A stretch of DNA of 64,000 nt from positions 62,001-126,000 of the forward strand of contig QIAP01000039.1 of assembly GCA_003225075.1 (NCBI GenBank), read 5' to 3'. Position 1 is the stretch's first letter, and every line of letters starts with the position of its first letter. Below the pieces are notes generated by a model, which was not told where the DNA came from, ran no database searches, and saw nothing but the letters and a program-made list of their open reading frames with translations. This DNA is from Acidobacteriota bacterium. Its GTDB lineage: Bacteria; Acidobacteriota; Terriglobia; Terriglobales; Acidobacteriaceae. Positions 1-8,959 of the stretch are shown here, piece by piece. The translations under genes and the position numbers were made by a program.

Positions 1-1
1 A

Positions 2-706
2 AGCAATCTTTTTTTCTACTTTGCCCAGATTCTCCCCCCAGCCGCTTTCCAACTCGTCACCAAAACCATCGACGAGGTCATAAAGAGCAGCACTCGCGGA
101 AAGCTGACGTTCGGAATTGTGTTCGCGTTGTGGGCCGCTTCGGGTGGCATGACCACCATGATCTCAGTCCTGAATGGCGCCTATCGCGTGCGCGAATCCC
201 GCTCCTGGCTCAGGGCTCACGCCATTGCCCTGGGACTGACCATCGCCATTTCACTGCTCCTGGTGTCCGCCCTTGTCATGGTGCTTCTTGGTGGACAGGT
301 CGCAGAATTTGCCGGAGCCAAACTCCATTTGGGATCCTTCGCGGTCATGGCCTGGAAGGTGCTGCAATGGCCGGCAGCGCTGTTTCTTCTGGTGTTTGCT
401 TTTTCTTTGATCTACTACTTTGGCCCCGACGTGAAAGAACAGCACTGGTACTGGATCACTCCCGGCTCCGTCTTCGGCGTGGCTCTGTGGCTGGCCGCGT
501 CTTTTGGCTTGCGCGCTTACATTCATTTCTTCAACACCTATAGCAAGACCTACGGGTCCCTGGGTGCGGTCATTATCCTTCTACTGTGGTTTTACGTGAC
601 CGGCCTCGCTTTCCTGATAGGAGCGGAGATCAACTCTGAAATTGAGCAGGCTGCCGCGCGTCGCGGCCATCCCGAAGCGAAATTGCCAGGTCAGAAAGCC
701 GCCTGA
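2..706 (+). CDS. BrkB/YihY family inner-membrane protein (5' truncated by window edge)
   Basis: The reading frame is open from base 2, so the gene begins before the window; the visible part is about 234 residues. It contains at least four hydrophobic segments separated by short loops, the motif YGSLGAVIILLLWFYVTG and the downstream FLIGAEINSEIEQ, which are hallmarks of the C-terminal half of the YihY/virulence-factor-BrkB family (once misannotated as RNase BN). The family consists of polytopic inner-membrane proteins of unsettled function, possibly transport or envelope related. It ends with a short charged tail typical of these proteins. An internal GTG at 119 is not the true start, because the family sequence continues upstream of it. 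There is no partner gene on this side; a tRNA follows on the same strand. Confidence 0.9.
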   Translation, partial: SNLFFYFAQILPPAAFQLVTKTIDEVIKSSTRGKLTFGIVFALWAASGGMTTMISVLNGAYRVRESRSWLRAHAIALGLTIAISLLLVSALVMVLLGGQVAEFAGAKLHLGSFAVMAWKVLQWPAALFLLVFAFSLIYYFGPDVKEQHWYWITPGSVFGVALWLAASFGLRAYIHFFNTYSKTYGSLGAVIILLLWFYVTGLAFLIGAEINSEIEQAAARRGHPEAKLPGQKAA

Positions 707-801
707 TCGAGCCGAGTGGGATTTTTTCTGGGCTAGATTTCTTCTAAGTTGGATTTCTTCCTGCGCAGCGACCGCTTTCGCAATAGTGACCGACCACTGA
801 T

Positions 802-848
802 CACTGGCAACGTGGCAACGGCCACTGGCAACTGCCACTCGCAACTGA
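802..848. repeat. Short degenerate ACTGGCAA-type repeat
   Basis: Between the BrkB gene and the tRNA the sequence repeats variants of ACTGGCAAC and GTGGCAAC several times over about 47 bases. A shorter version in the opposite orientation (TTGCCAGTTGCCAGTTC) lies at about 43464-43480, between msrA and map. Both copies are intergenic. This is simple repeat DNA; no function can be assigned from the sequence. Confidence 0.4.
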
Positions 849-870
849 CTCTATGTTAGATTGGGCCCAC

Positions 871-943
<73 letters not shown>

Positions 944-1028
944 CTATCCCTAAGTAGATTTGGAATAAGCCCACGATCTCGTTACCTTGCCAGTCATGGC
1001 TTTCTTCGACGTAGACTCCGAGCGCGCC

Positions 1029-2636
1029 TTAGGGGTTTACCGTCTGTGTAAACACTTTCCCAATGAAAGTATTGAAGTTTGTGTCTCCGGAGTGGATCGG
1101 CTTAATTTTATGCGTCCCGGCTTTGAAAGACACCGTCAGGTTTGCTTTTCCGTTGTTCAGGCCGCCGTGCCCAATACCGTCGTCCCCTCTTGGAACATCA
1201 CAGTGCCGGTCGGAGTTCCAGAGCCTCTAACGGATGCGCTCACAGTCGCTGTAAGCGTGACGGGTTGGTTGGCAGTGGACGGGTTCGGAGAACTAGTCAT
1301 CGCAGTCGAAATCCCCCGTCTGTTGAGCACTAGTACGAGATCGCTATACGGAGCAGGACGGGAAACGACTAGGTCCACTGCACCATCGTTGTTCACGTCC
1401 CCATTTGCAAGGTGGGAGCCAGGGGCCCCGACTATGTAAGTAACTCGCGGTTCAAAGCTTCCATCTCCCTTGCCAGCGAACACGCTCACATTACCACCAT
1501 TGTTCATTGCCGCAACATCCAATTTCCCGTCTCCGTTGAAATCCTTGAGAACCATTTCGCTATAGGTGGTGCCCTGCCCAAAAGTTTTAGGTGGCTGGAA
1601 AGTGCCATCTCCGTTCCCAAGGAGAACCTGAAAACTCTGACCGCTCAAGATCAGCAAATCTAATTTCCCATCGTTGTTCAGATCCGCTGCTCGCAGTGCT
1701 ATGCCAGGCCCTCCGATGCTTTTAGGACTCTGAAATGTACCGTTCCCGTTACCGGCAAGCAGGTAAGTGTTGCTGCTGCCCGTGGCGATCAGATCGACCC
1801 TACCATCCATGTTGAAATCACCCGACTCGACATATGTGGCAGAAGTTCCCAGACCCGTATTCATAGGCGATTGGAAACTCCCATCCCCGTTGCCTAGCAG
1901 AATATTAACTAACCCCCCGGTAGGGACTGCCATATCGAGCTTCTGATCCTTATTGAAGTCTGCGAGAATGACTTCCGACCCACCCCCCGGCAAAAAAAGT
2001 CATCGCTTGTTGAAAGGTACCGTCTCCATTGCCTAACGCGGTCTCTATGTTTGAACTGTTGCCCACAATGACGTCGAAATTCTTATCACCATTTAGATCA
2101 GCGGCTCTCATTGCACTACTGAAGGAACCTCCTCCGTTCCCCCCGTTATTGGTAGGAGGCTGGAAAGTGCCGTCCCCATTACCAAGCAAAACACTTCCTG
2201 GAATCGCAACGTCAAGACTGCCGTCCTTGTTGAAGTCGACCAAGGTGACCCGCCCACTACCTTGGCTAAATGCCAGGGCGGCTTGAAATGTGCCATCGCC
2301 GTAGCCCAAAGCCGAGTTAAACAGACCGGTTGTCGTCAATACTCCGAAATCGAGCTTGCCATCACCATCAAAATCGCCCGCCACGATTGCGGTTACGTCA
2401 CCAACAGCGTAGTTGACCGGTGGCTGGAAAGTTCCGTCGCCCTTGCCAAGGCAAATCTGGGCACTTCTGCCTCCCACTGCCAGATCTAAATTACTGTCTC
2501 CATCAAAATCTGCTATGACTACGGACTTGGCTCTACCTGCCCCAGAGGTAAATACTACGGGTCCGCGACTCGGTCTATTACGAATTCTACTTGCCCCGGT
2601 AGAACACCATTGCTCTTGGCGATGGTCGCCCAGCAC
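1029..2636 (-). pseudogene. FG-GAP/VCBS-repeat protein with Ig-like C-terminus, frameshifted
   Basis: The translation shows many beta-propeller blades of the FG-GAP/VCBS type (repeated LGNGDGTFQ and DFNGDGKLD-like calcium-binding loops), the kind found in exported adhesion or surface proteins. The frame breaks at least twice. Near 1980-1993, at a run of T and G residues, the upstream frame ends in MTFFAGG and the downstream frame resumes at GGGSEVILADFN. Near 1160-1170 the frame stops after VLGTAA, while the next frame continues with LNNGKANLTVSFKAGTH and ends in FTQTVNP with a stop at 1029-1031, which is the normal end of a Big_3-type Ig-like domain. No signal peptide is visible at the 5' end, which abuts the divergent SDR gene, so the start may also be damaged. 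It could instead be a live gene with assembly indels. Confidence 0.75.
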
Positions 2637-2686
2637 ACGGCTACGATCTGTGCCCGTGGTAGGATTTGGCCACAGCGAGCCGAGCT

Positions 2687-3466
2687 ATGATTGGGAACTT
2701 AAGCGGCGAAGTGGCGGTTGTGATTGGAGGTACTTCCGGTATTGGGCGGGCTATAGCTCATGGGCTGGCAGAAGCCGGCGCTGATGTCGTGCCGACCTCC
2801 CGTCGCATGGCACACGTTGACTCCGCCGCTCGTGAAATTGAAGAGCGTGGTAGACGAACGTTACGGATCGATTCGGATGTTTGTAATCGTGCTTCGTTGG
2901 AGAGACTGCTGAAAGCCATCGTAGAAGCGTTTGGGAAAGTAGACATTTTGGTCAATTGTGCAGGACGCATTCAAGTTGCACCGACAATGGAATTCTCCGA
3001 CGATGATTGGAATGCCATTCTTGAAATCAATCTTGAAGGAACCTTGCGCGCTTGCCAGGTCTTTGGACGACACATGATTGACCGCCGCTACGGGCGCATC
3101 ATCAACATTGCTTCGATTGGATCATTCCGTGCTCTTAACCAGGCTGCGGCATACTCTGCCAGCAAAGCGGGAGTGGCTGCACTGACGAAATCGCTGGCGC
3201 TCGAATGGCGGCCATACGGAGTCTGCGTGAACGCAATCATGCCCGGAGTGTTTGTCACTGACCTGAACCGGAAATTACTGGAAGGTACTGCACGTGGACA
3301 AGAGTTCCTCTTGCGCACGCCTATGAAGCGTTTCGGAGAGGTTGAAGAGCTTGCGGGCCCGGCTGTGTATCTGGCGTCGGGTCTCATAACCGGCGAGATT
3401 CTCAGGGTGGACGGTGGGATGCTCGCGAGCGGTGTCAACGCCGTCCCATCTCCTCCCGTAGCCTGA
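2687..3466 (+). CDS. SDR family oxidoreductase, gluconate 5-dehydrogenase-like
   Basis: This is a classical short-chain dehydrogenase of about 259 residues. The Rossmann glycine motif GGTSGIGRAI is near the N-terminus, the NCAG motif follows strand 4, and the catalytic Tyr-Lys pair is in AAYSASKAG with the preceding serine in NIASIGS. The C-terminus (GLITGEILRVDGGM) is typical. It reduces or oxidises a hydroxyl/keto group with NAD(P). The overall sequence looks nearest to gluconate/ketogluconate-type SDRs, but the substrate cannot be fixed. ATG 2687 is chosen because it sits just before the first strand; a TTG at 2666 would add seven residues. It is convergent with the E2 gene, only 28 bases away, so it may serve the same catabolic island without sharing its transcript. 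Confidence 0.9.
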   Translation: MIGNLSGEVAVVIGGTSGIGRAIAHGLAEAGADVVPTSRRMAHVDSAAREIEERGRRTLRIDSDVCNRASLERLLKAIVEAFGKVDILVNCAGRIQVAPTMEFSDDDWNAILEINLEGTLRACQVFGRHMIDRRYGRIINIASIGSFRALNQAAAYSASKAGVAALTKSLALEWRPYGVCVNAIMPGVFVTDLNRKLLEGTARGQEFLLRTPMKRFGEVEELAGPAVYLASGLITGEILRVDGGMLASGVNAVPSPPVA

Positions 3467-3494
3467 GCTTAAGCAGCAGACGCTGGGAGCACAG

Positions 3495-4676
3495 TTAGCT
3501 CAACTGCTTCTCCGGCTCGCCAAATGCCTCGCCGACATCACTCAAAAAGGTTGCGGCCGTAGCACCATCAGTGACACGGTGATCACAGGAAAGAGTCAAA
3601 GTCATCATCGGACGGATGCCGGGCTGCCGGTTCACTGGCACAACGCGATCGGCAATGCGCCCCACGGCAAGGATCGCCGCCTGAGGCGGAGTGATAATGG
3701 CGCTGAAAGCGTCAACGTTATACATCCCAAGATTGGTGATGGTGAAAGTTGCGCCCGCGATGTCGGAAGGGCGCAAACGGCCTGCTCTGGCCCGTTCCGT
3801 TAGATCTCGCCGCTGGACAGCGATTTCGCCAAGCTTGGTGCGGTCGGCTTGATGGATCACCGCCGCAACCACACCACCGTCGACCGCCATAGCAACGCCA
3901 ATGTTTATTTCCGGATTGAGACGTATGTTCCCATCGCTCCAGCTTGAGTTCAGCCGCAGATGCTTCGCGAGTACACGTGCTACCAGCGCAATCAGCAGGT
4001 CGGTGTAATTGAGCTTTACGCCATTTGTCTTTTCAATCGCGGGCGCCAGGTGCTCGCGTGCCGCCACGATCGCGCTGGCGTCGATCTCTTGGACCAGGAA
4101 GAAATGTGGCACGGTCGTCCAACTCTGGGTGGTTCGTTCGGCCATCAGCCGTCCGACGGAAGTTAACGGTTCGGCACTCCTTTGAGATGACGTGTGTTGA
4201 ACTGCATCTGTGAGAACATCAGCGGCGACAATCTCTCCGCCAGGACCCGATCCCCGCACCTTGCTGATATCCACCCCGCGCTCTCTGGCAAGGCGGCGAG
4301 CTTTAGGAGAAATCTTTGCGACCGACGCATCCTGCTGATGAGGCGTGTGGGCCACACCGACTGCTGCGCGTGCCGGGACAGTGGCCGACAGAGTCGTGGT
4401 GGTACTAGACGGCACTGCCTCTGCTGGAAGGGCTTCTCCCGGAGCGACGATCCAAGCGATGGTTTGGCCGACCGGCACGACGGCGCCCTCGTGTACTTTT
4501 ACCCCGACGAGAACACCGTCTCCAGGGGCTTCAATCTCCATGACTGCTTTATCGGTCTCGATTTCAAGCAGTGTTTCGCCCTTAGCTACTTGCTCGCCCT
4601 CCTTTTTCCGCCAAGCTATGAGGGTGCCAGTTTCCTGCGCGATTTCGAGAGCGGGCATCACGACGCTGATTGCCAT
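3495..4676 (-). CDS. Dihydrolipoamide acyltransferase (E2) of a 2-oxoacid dehydrogenase complex
   Basis: This is a 393-residue E2 with the standard three parts. Residues 1-80 form one lipoyl domain with the lipoylated lysine at about K43 (EIETDKAVMEIEAPGDG). Residues about 118-152 form a peripheral-subunit-binding domain (SPKARRLARERGVD, GSGPGGEI). The rest is the chloramphenicol-acetyltransferase-like catalytic core ending in SCDHRVTDG, with catalytic H366 and D370. It transfers the acyl group made by E1 to CoA. It is the last gene of the run E1alpha, E1beta, M24, E2. No E3 (lipoamide dehydrogenase) gene is in the window, so that subunit must come from elsewhere. A single lipoyl domain and this gene order fit acetoin- or pyruvate-type complexes better than 2-oxoglutarate dehydrogenase. 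Confidence 0.93.
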   Translation of the reverse strand: MAISVVMPALEIAQETGTLIAWRKKEGEQVAKGETLLEIETDKAVMEIEAPGDGVLVGVKVHEGAVVPVGQTIAWIVAPGEALPAEAVPSSTTTTLSATVPARAAVGVAHTPHQQDASVAKISPKARRLARERGVDISKVRGSGPGGEIVAADVLTDAVQHTSSQRSAEPLTSVGRLMAERTTQSWTTVPHFFLVQEIDASAIVAAREHLAPAIEKTNGVKLNYTDLLIALVARVLAKHLRLNSSWSDGNIRLNPEINIGVAMAVDGGVVAAVIHQADRTKLGEIAVQRRDLTERARAGRLRPSDIAGATFTITNLGMYNVDAFSAIITPPQAAILAVGRIADRVVPVNRQPGIRPMMTLTLSCDHRVTDGATAATFLSDVGEAFGEPEKQLS

Positions 4677-4703
4677 AGGCGGTTTGGGAGGAGTAAGCGG
4701 GCC

Positions 4704-6050
4704 TCAGTCTGCCACTCCGACACGCTCGGTCTTGGAACTGGCTTCAATCATCTCGACGACACGCGGGCTGGGCGCGGGTTCGTGCTCACGCGTGGTCGGC
4801 AGAGGCCCGTTAACAGTGAAGTAGTGCGCGCCCGCCACCAGCAGCACTTCGGCTGGGAAACGCGTGATGACTTCATGTCCGGTTTGGGTGACCACAATTT
4901 CTTCCTCGATGCGCGCGGCACTCCAGCCGTCGGTCGACGGCCAGAACGTTTCCAGCGCGCACACCATTCCCGGTTTGATCCCGTGGGGATGGTCGAACGA
5001 GACGAGCCGGCTGATCACCGGCTTTTCCCAGATGGCGAGGCCAACACCATGCCCGTATTGCAACGCGAAGCAAGCCTCTTCGTTGGGAAAACCAAACTCT
5101 TCCGCTTTGGGCCATACCGCGGCAATCTCCGCCGTGGTGCGACCGGGGCGTACAAGTTCGATTGCGGCATCGAGATATTCCCGGCAGCGCTTGTAGGCGT
5201 CAACCATCGCGTGTGAAGCGTAGCCGATGGTAAAGCACCGGTAGTAGCAGGTGCGGTATCCCATGTAGGAGTGAAGAATGTCGTAGTAGACAGGATCCCC
5301 TGGCCGAAGCACGCGATCGGAGAAGACATGCGGATGCGGGTTGCAGCGCTCTCCCGAGATGGCATTGACTGCTTCGACGTACTCGGAACCGAGATCGTAG
5401 AGCACCTTGCTCACCAGCCCTACCGCTTCGTTCTCACGCAACCCTGGTTTCATCGCACGATACAGTTCATCGTAGGCAGCGTCCACCATCATCGCTGACA
5501 TGTTGAGCAGAGTGATCTCGTCCTGTGTCTTGATGACGCGGGCATCCGACATCAGTTGCTGCCCGTCGACGACCGTGATTCCTTCATGCTGCAAAGCAAA
5601 AAGGACAGGAGGCTCGATGATGTCGATACCGAGCGGCTCTTTATGGAGGCCGCGCATCTCCAGCTCGATGCGGATTTTGCGGGCGACATCTTCGGCGCGG
5701 CCCATCTCAGGAGACATCGCACCGCGCAGCATAGAGATTCCCGGCCGCGAGCGTTCTCCCAACCAGGGGCAATGAAGCTGATGATGCCGTGCGGCCGAAC
5801 CAAAATCCCAGAGGATCGGCTCGTCGTTCTGCGGCAGTAGTGTGAAACGATTGGCCTTGTCTTGCGCCCAGGTGCCGATGTGCGTGGAGGTCAGGTAGCG
5901 CACATTGTTCATGTCGAAGCAGAGGAGGGCACCCATCTCGGACTTGGCAAGTAAATCTTTCGCGCGCGCCAGGCGCTGCTGGCGCAAACGATCGAAGTCC
6001 ACCCGCTGTTCCCAATCAACTGCCATCGTTCCATGCGTCGGAAGTGCCAT
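4704..6050 (-). CDS. M24 (creatinase/Xaa-Pro peptidase) fold protein with altered metal site
   Basis: This 448-residue protein has an N-terminal creatinase-like domain and a C-terminal pita-bread M24 domain. M24 metallopeptidases bind two metals through Asp, Asp, His, Glu, Glu. Here the likely counterparts are D257 (VYYDILHSYMGYRTC), H334 (QYGHGVGL), E367 (CALETFW) and E382 (RIEEEIVVT). The second aspartate, expected eleven residues after the first, is replaced by C268. Loss of ligands is known in creatinase itself, which works without metal, so a non-peptidase hydrolase or lyase is plausible. The DMSP lyase DddP is another M24 relative of similar length. The gene sits between E1beta and E2 with short spacers (24 and 27 bases), so it is presumably co-transcribed. 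An AGGAG lies about 7 bases before the ATG. Confidence 0.85.
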   Translation of the reverse strand: MALPTHGTMAVDWEQRVDFDRLRQQRLARAKDLLAKSEMGALLCFDMNNVRYLTSTHIGTWAQDKANRFTLLPQNDEPILWDFGSAARHHQLHCPWLGERSRPGISMLRGAMSPEMGRAEDVARKIRIELEMRGLHKEPLGIDIIEPPVLFALQHEGITVVDGQQLMSDARVIKTQDEITLLNMSAMMVDAAYDELYRAMKPGLRENEAVGLVSKVLYDLGSEYVEAVNAISGERCNPHPHVFSDRVLRPGDPVYYDILHSYMGYRTCYYRCFTIGYASHAMVDAYKRCREYLDAAIELVRPGRTTAEIAAVWPKAEEFGFPNEEACFALQYGHGVGLAIWEKPVISRLVSFDHPHGIKPGMVCALETFWPSTDGWSAARIEEEIVVTQTGHEVITRFPAEVLLVAGAHYFTVNGPLPTTREHEPAPSPRVVEMIEASSKTERVGVAD

Positions 6051-6074
6051 GACACGGCTCCTGTACGCGAATAT

Positions 6075-7073
6075 TTAGGATCGGCCACAGAGTGCTTGCG
6101 CTGCTTCGAACACTGACTGCTCGGTGGGTACGGTGGCATCTTCAAGCGGAGGCGAGAAAGGGATTGGGACGTGCATCGCCCCCATCCGCTTTACCGGAGC
6201 ATCGAGATCATAGAAAGCGCCTTCCGCGATCACCGCAGCGATCTCCGCTGTAACACCGTACCGTCCGTAACCCTCATCCATGACGATCACTCGTGATGTC
6301 TTCCTGGCTGACTCGATAAGTGAAGCTTCATCCAAAGGCCAGGTCGTGCGCGGGTCGATAACCTCGGCGCTGATTCCTGCTGCTTCCAACAAAGCTGCTG
6401 CCCCCAGCGCCACTTGCACCATGCTGCTGGTTGCAACCAGGGTAATGTCACTGCCTGCGCGTTTAACATCCGCTACGCCGAAAGGGATCGTGTATTCCTC
6501 CGACGGTACCGGCCCCTTTAGCTTGTGATGCATCATCTTGTCTTCGAAGAAAACCACCGGATTCTCGTCCCGGATGGCCGTCTTCAGCAAGCCTTTCGCG
6601 TCGTAGGGCGTAGACGGTAGAACGACTTTCAGTCCGGGAACGTGACTGAACCAGGCGTGGAGAGATTGCGAATGTTGAGCGGCGGAGCGGCGTGTCGCTC
6701 CCAGAGTCGTCCGCATCACCATCGGAACTTTCCACTTCCCTCCAGACATGTAGTGGACCTTGGCTGCCTGGTTGGCCATCTGGTCCATGGTGAGGGTGAT
6801 GAAATCTCCGAACATGATGTCAACCACGGGGCGAAGGCCGGTCATCGCGGCGCCCACGGCCAAGCCGGTGAAGCCGGCTTCGGAAATCGGTGTATCAACC
6901 ACGCGCTCGGTACCGAACTCTTCTACCAGCCCCGACAGAACTTTGAACGGCGTGCCCGCCTCAGCCACATCCTCGCCGAAAATACAGACACGCGAATCGC
7001 GGCGCATTTCTTCCGCCAGCGCTTCGCGGACTGCTTGCGCGAAGGTCAATTCGCGATGGGCAGCTTCAGGCAT
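6075..7073 (-). CDS. 2-oxoacid dehydrogenase E1 component, beta subunit
   Basis: This 332-residue protein matches the transketolase-like beta subunit of pyruvate/acetoin/branched-chain dehydrogenases: EEMRRDSRVCIFGEDVAEAG at the N-terminus, DTPISEAGFTGLAVGAAMTG, and the C-terminal transketolase domain (VIDPRTTWPLDEASL, RVIVMDEG). Together with the alpha subunit it forms the thiamine-diphosphate heterotetramer that decarboxylates the 2-oxo substrate and acylates the lipoyl group of E2. The start overlaps the end of the alpha gene by 8 bases, and AGGAC lies just upstream, so translation is probably coupled. Length is normal. The sequence does not decide between acetoin, pyruvate and branched 2-oxoacids. 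Confidence 0.94.
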   Translation of the reverse strand: MPEAAHRELTFAQAVREALAEEMRRDSRVCIFGEDVAEAGTPFKVLSGLVEEFGTERVVDTPISEAGFTGLAVGAAMTGLRPVVDIMFGDFITLTMDQMANQAAKVHYMSGGKWKVPMVMRTTLGATRRSAAQHSQSLHAWFSHVPGLKVVLPSTPYDAKGLLKTAIRDENPVVFFEDKMMHHKLKGPVPSEEYTIPFGVADVKRAGSDITLVATSSMVQVALGAAALLEAAGISAEVIDPRTTWPLDEASLIESARKTSRVIVMDEGYGRYGVTAEIAAVIAEGAFYDLDAPVKRMGAMHVPIPFSPPLEDATVPTEQSVFEAAQALCGRS

Positions 7074-8064
7074 ACACGTCCTGCTCCACTTCTTCGGGAC
7101 TGGGATATGGAGCTGCTATTGCAAATTTAACGGCTTTCTCCATCTCGGACTTAACCTGCGAGTGAATGCTATCGAAAAGAACGGAGTCGGCAAACTTCTG
7201 CTGGCTAAGCCAATCGCCCAGTAGCTTAATAGGATCACGCTCGCTCTTCCAGCGCTGCTCTTCCTGCTTCGAGCGGTAATACTCACGGTTGATGTCGCCG
7301 ACGTGATGACCACTGTAGCGATACGTATTGCAGCAGAGGAACGCGGGGCCTTGCCCCTGGCGGGCGCGCTCCACAAGGCGGGTTGCGGTGTCGTGGACAA
7401 CTCGCACGTCCTGTCCATCGACGCTCTCCGCGTGCAATCCGAAAGCGGCCCCTCGAGCCACGATATCGCCCGCGGTGGTCTCGGAGTAGTGCGTGTATTC
7501 CGTGTACAGATTGTTCTCGCAGACGTAGATCACCGGCAGCTTCCAGAGCTGAGCCAGGTTCATTACTTCATAGAGCACGCCTTGTCCAAGCGCTCCCTCC
7601 CCGAAGAAGCACACCGCGACCTGGTTCGTGCCCAGGCGCTTGGCTGAAAACGCCGCGCCCGTCGCAATGCCTACGCTCCCAGCCACGATTGCGTTCGCTC
7701 CCAGATTTCCGGTAGCTGGATCGGCAATGTGCATCGACCCACCCTTGCCACGGCAGTAGCCCGCTTCCTTGCCCAGCAATTCGGCAAACATGCGGTCGGG
7801 CGATGCGCCTTTCGCCAGGCAATGCCCATGGCCGCGATGAGTGCTGGTGATGTAGTCGTCGGGCCGAAGCGCCTCGCAGATCCCAACTGCTACCGCTTCT
7901 TCGCCTGCATAAAGATGCGCCAGTCCTGGCATCAGGGCGCGAGTGTACAGTTCGTTTACCTGCTCTTCGAACAGTCGAATGCTAACCATCTGCCGGTACA
8001 TGCGGAGCCAATGTTCCACGCTAATCTTCGAATCCGCTTCTGGATGGTGGGCGGCGGTTGTCAT
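7066..8064 (-). CDS. 2-oxoacid dehydrogenase E1 component, alpha subunit (acetoin-dehydrogenase-like)
   Basis: This 332-residue protein carries the features of AcoA/PdhA-type subunits: MPGLAHLYAGEEAVAVG, STHRGHGHCLAKG, GGSMHIADP and the thiamine-diphosphate/magnesium motif. That motif is usually GDG followed by NN about 28 residues later; here it reads GEG (155-157) and NN (184-185), a conservative Asp to Glu change at a metal-binding position. The NLGANAIVAG and STHRGHG stretches resemble acetoin dehydrogenase alpha more than long PDH E1. The start codon overlaps the stop of the upstream beta-hydroxyacid dehydrogenase gene as ATGA, and the 3' end overlaps E1beta by 8 bases, so the four genes form a tight operon. 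Confidence 0.93.
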   Translation of the reverse strand: MTTAAHHPEADSKISVEHWLRMYRQMVSIRLFEEQVNELYTRALMPGLAHLYAGEEAVAVGICEALRPDDYITSTHRGHGHCLAKGASPDRMFAELLGKEAGYCRGKGGSMHIADPATGNLGANAIVAGSVGIATGAAFSAKRLGTNQVAVCFFGEGALGQGVLYEVMNLAQLWKLPVIYVCENNLYTEYTHYSETTAGDIVARGAAFGLHAESVDGQDVRVVHDTATRLVERARQGQGPAFLCCNTYRYSGHHVGDINREYYRSKQEEQRWKSERDPIKLLGDWLSQQKFADSVLFDSIHSQVKSEMEKAVKFAIAAPYPSPEEVEQDVYA

Positions 8065-8942
8065 TTCGAAACTCCTGACATGCGAGCCAACACATCAAAC
8101 ATAACTGCGAAATCCTGCTTCGCCATGCCCATGGCGCGGGCGGCGGTCAGAAACTCGTTGGATATAGCGGTGGTCGGCAACGGGACGTCGAGCTGACGAC
8201 CCATCTCCAGCGCCAGCAGCATATCTTTCTGCATCATGTTTACGTCGAACCAGGCCTCTGCAGGCTGTTGGAGGACGAATGGTCCGCGGTATTGAATCAT
8301 CGGAGATGCCACGGCGCTGTGGGTGAGAACGTCCACCGCGGTTTCGCGGGCGATCCCACTCTTTTCTGCCAGCAACACGCCTTCGGAAAACGCCAGCATC
8401 TGCGTAGCGAGGCTAAGATTGATAGCGATTTTCATCGAGAGTGCGAGGCCGTTATCGCCAACGTAAGTAACCTTGGGCCCGATGTCCTCTAGCAGGGGTC
8501 TCACGCGTTCGAAGGTCTCGCGACGTCCACCGACCATCACTGACAATTTTCCTTCCTGAAGAGTGGTGACGCTTCCTGACACCGGTGAGTCGACCATGTC
8601 TGCGCCTTTTTCGCGTACCTTGGTTGCAAGGGCGCGGCTTACTGTGGGACTGACTGTACTCATGTCAATAAAGGTCTTGCCCTTACTCAAGCCGGCAAGC
8701 AGCCCGTCTAGTCCATCGGTGATGGCGGCAAGTGCGGCGGAGTTGGTGACCATGGCAAAGGTTACGTCTACGGCGGCAGACACAGCTCGTGGCGAATCCG
8801 CCCATTTCATGCCACGATCGATTAACCACTGCGCCTTGGAGCGGGTCCGGTTGTAGCCGGTCACAGCGTGTCCCTTGCCGAGAAGCCGGTTCACCATCTG
8901 GCTGCCCATCACTCCAAGACCGACAAATCCGAGATTGGTCAT
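8061..8942 (-). CDS. NAD(P)-binding beta-hydroxyacid dehydrogenase (3-hydroxyisobutyrate dehydrogenase family)
   Basis: About 293 residues. The N-terminus has the Rossmann signature LGFVGLGVMGSQMVNRL, followed by the substrate-binding DSPVSGSVTT loop and the catalytic-lysine helix GLALSMKIAINLS. Family members oxidise beta-hydroxyacids such as 3-hydroxyisobutyrate, tartronate semialdehyde (reverse reaction) or 3-hydroxypropionate; some are succinic-semialdehyde reductases. The ATG at 8942 is preferred over a TTG one codon earlier because GGAG lies 10 bases upstream. Its stop overlaps the E1alpha start. With the aldehyde dehydrogenase two genes upstream it suggests an alcohol to semialdehyde to acid or acyl step in the same pathway. 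Confidence 0.9.
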   Translation of the reverse strand: MTNLGFVGLGVMGSQMVNRLLGKGHAVTGYNRTRSKAQWLIDRGMKWADSPRAVSAAVDVTFAMVTNSAALAAITDGLDGLLAGLSKGKTFIDMSTVSPTVSRALATKVREKGADMVDSPVSGSVTTLQEGKLSVMVGGRRETFERVRPLLEDIGPKVTYVGDNGLALSMKIAINLSLATQMLAFSEGVLLAEKSGIARETAVDVLTHSAVASPMIQYRGPFVLQQPAEAWFDVNMMQKDMLLALEMGRQLDVPLPTTAISNEFLTAARAMGMAKQDFAVMFDVLARMSGVSK

Positions 8943-8959
8943 CAATAATCGGCTCCAAG

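Noticed and set aside
1980-1993. Programmed frameshift in the FG-GAP gene
   Set aside because: A second break at about 1165 in the same gene makes decay or assembly error simpler than recoding.
4704-6050. DMSP lyase DddP
   Set aside because: Similar length and fold, but the expected Asp triad is not kept and the gene neighbourhood (E1/E2 subunits) does not match ddd clusters closely enough.
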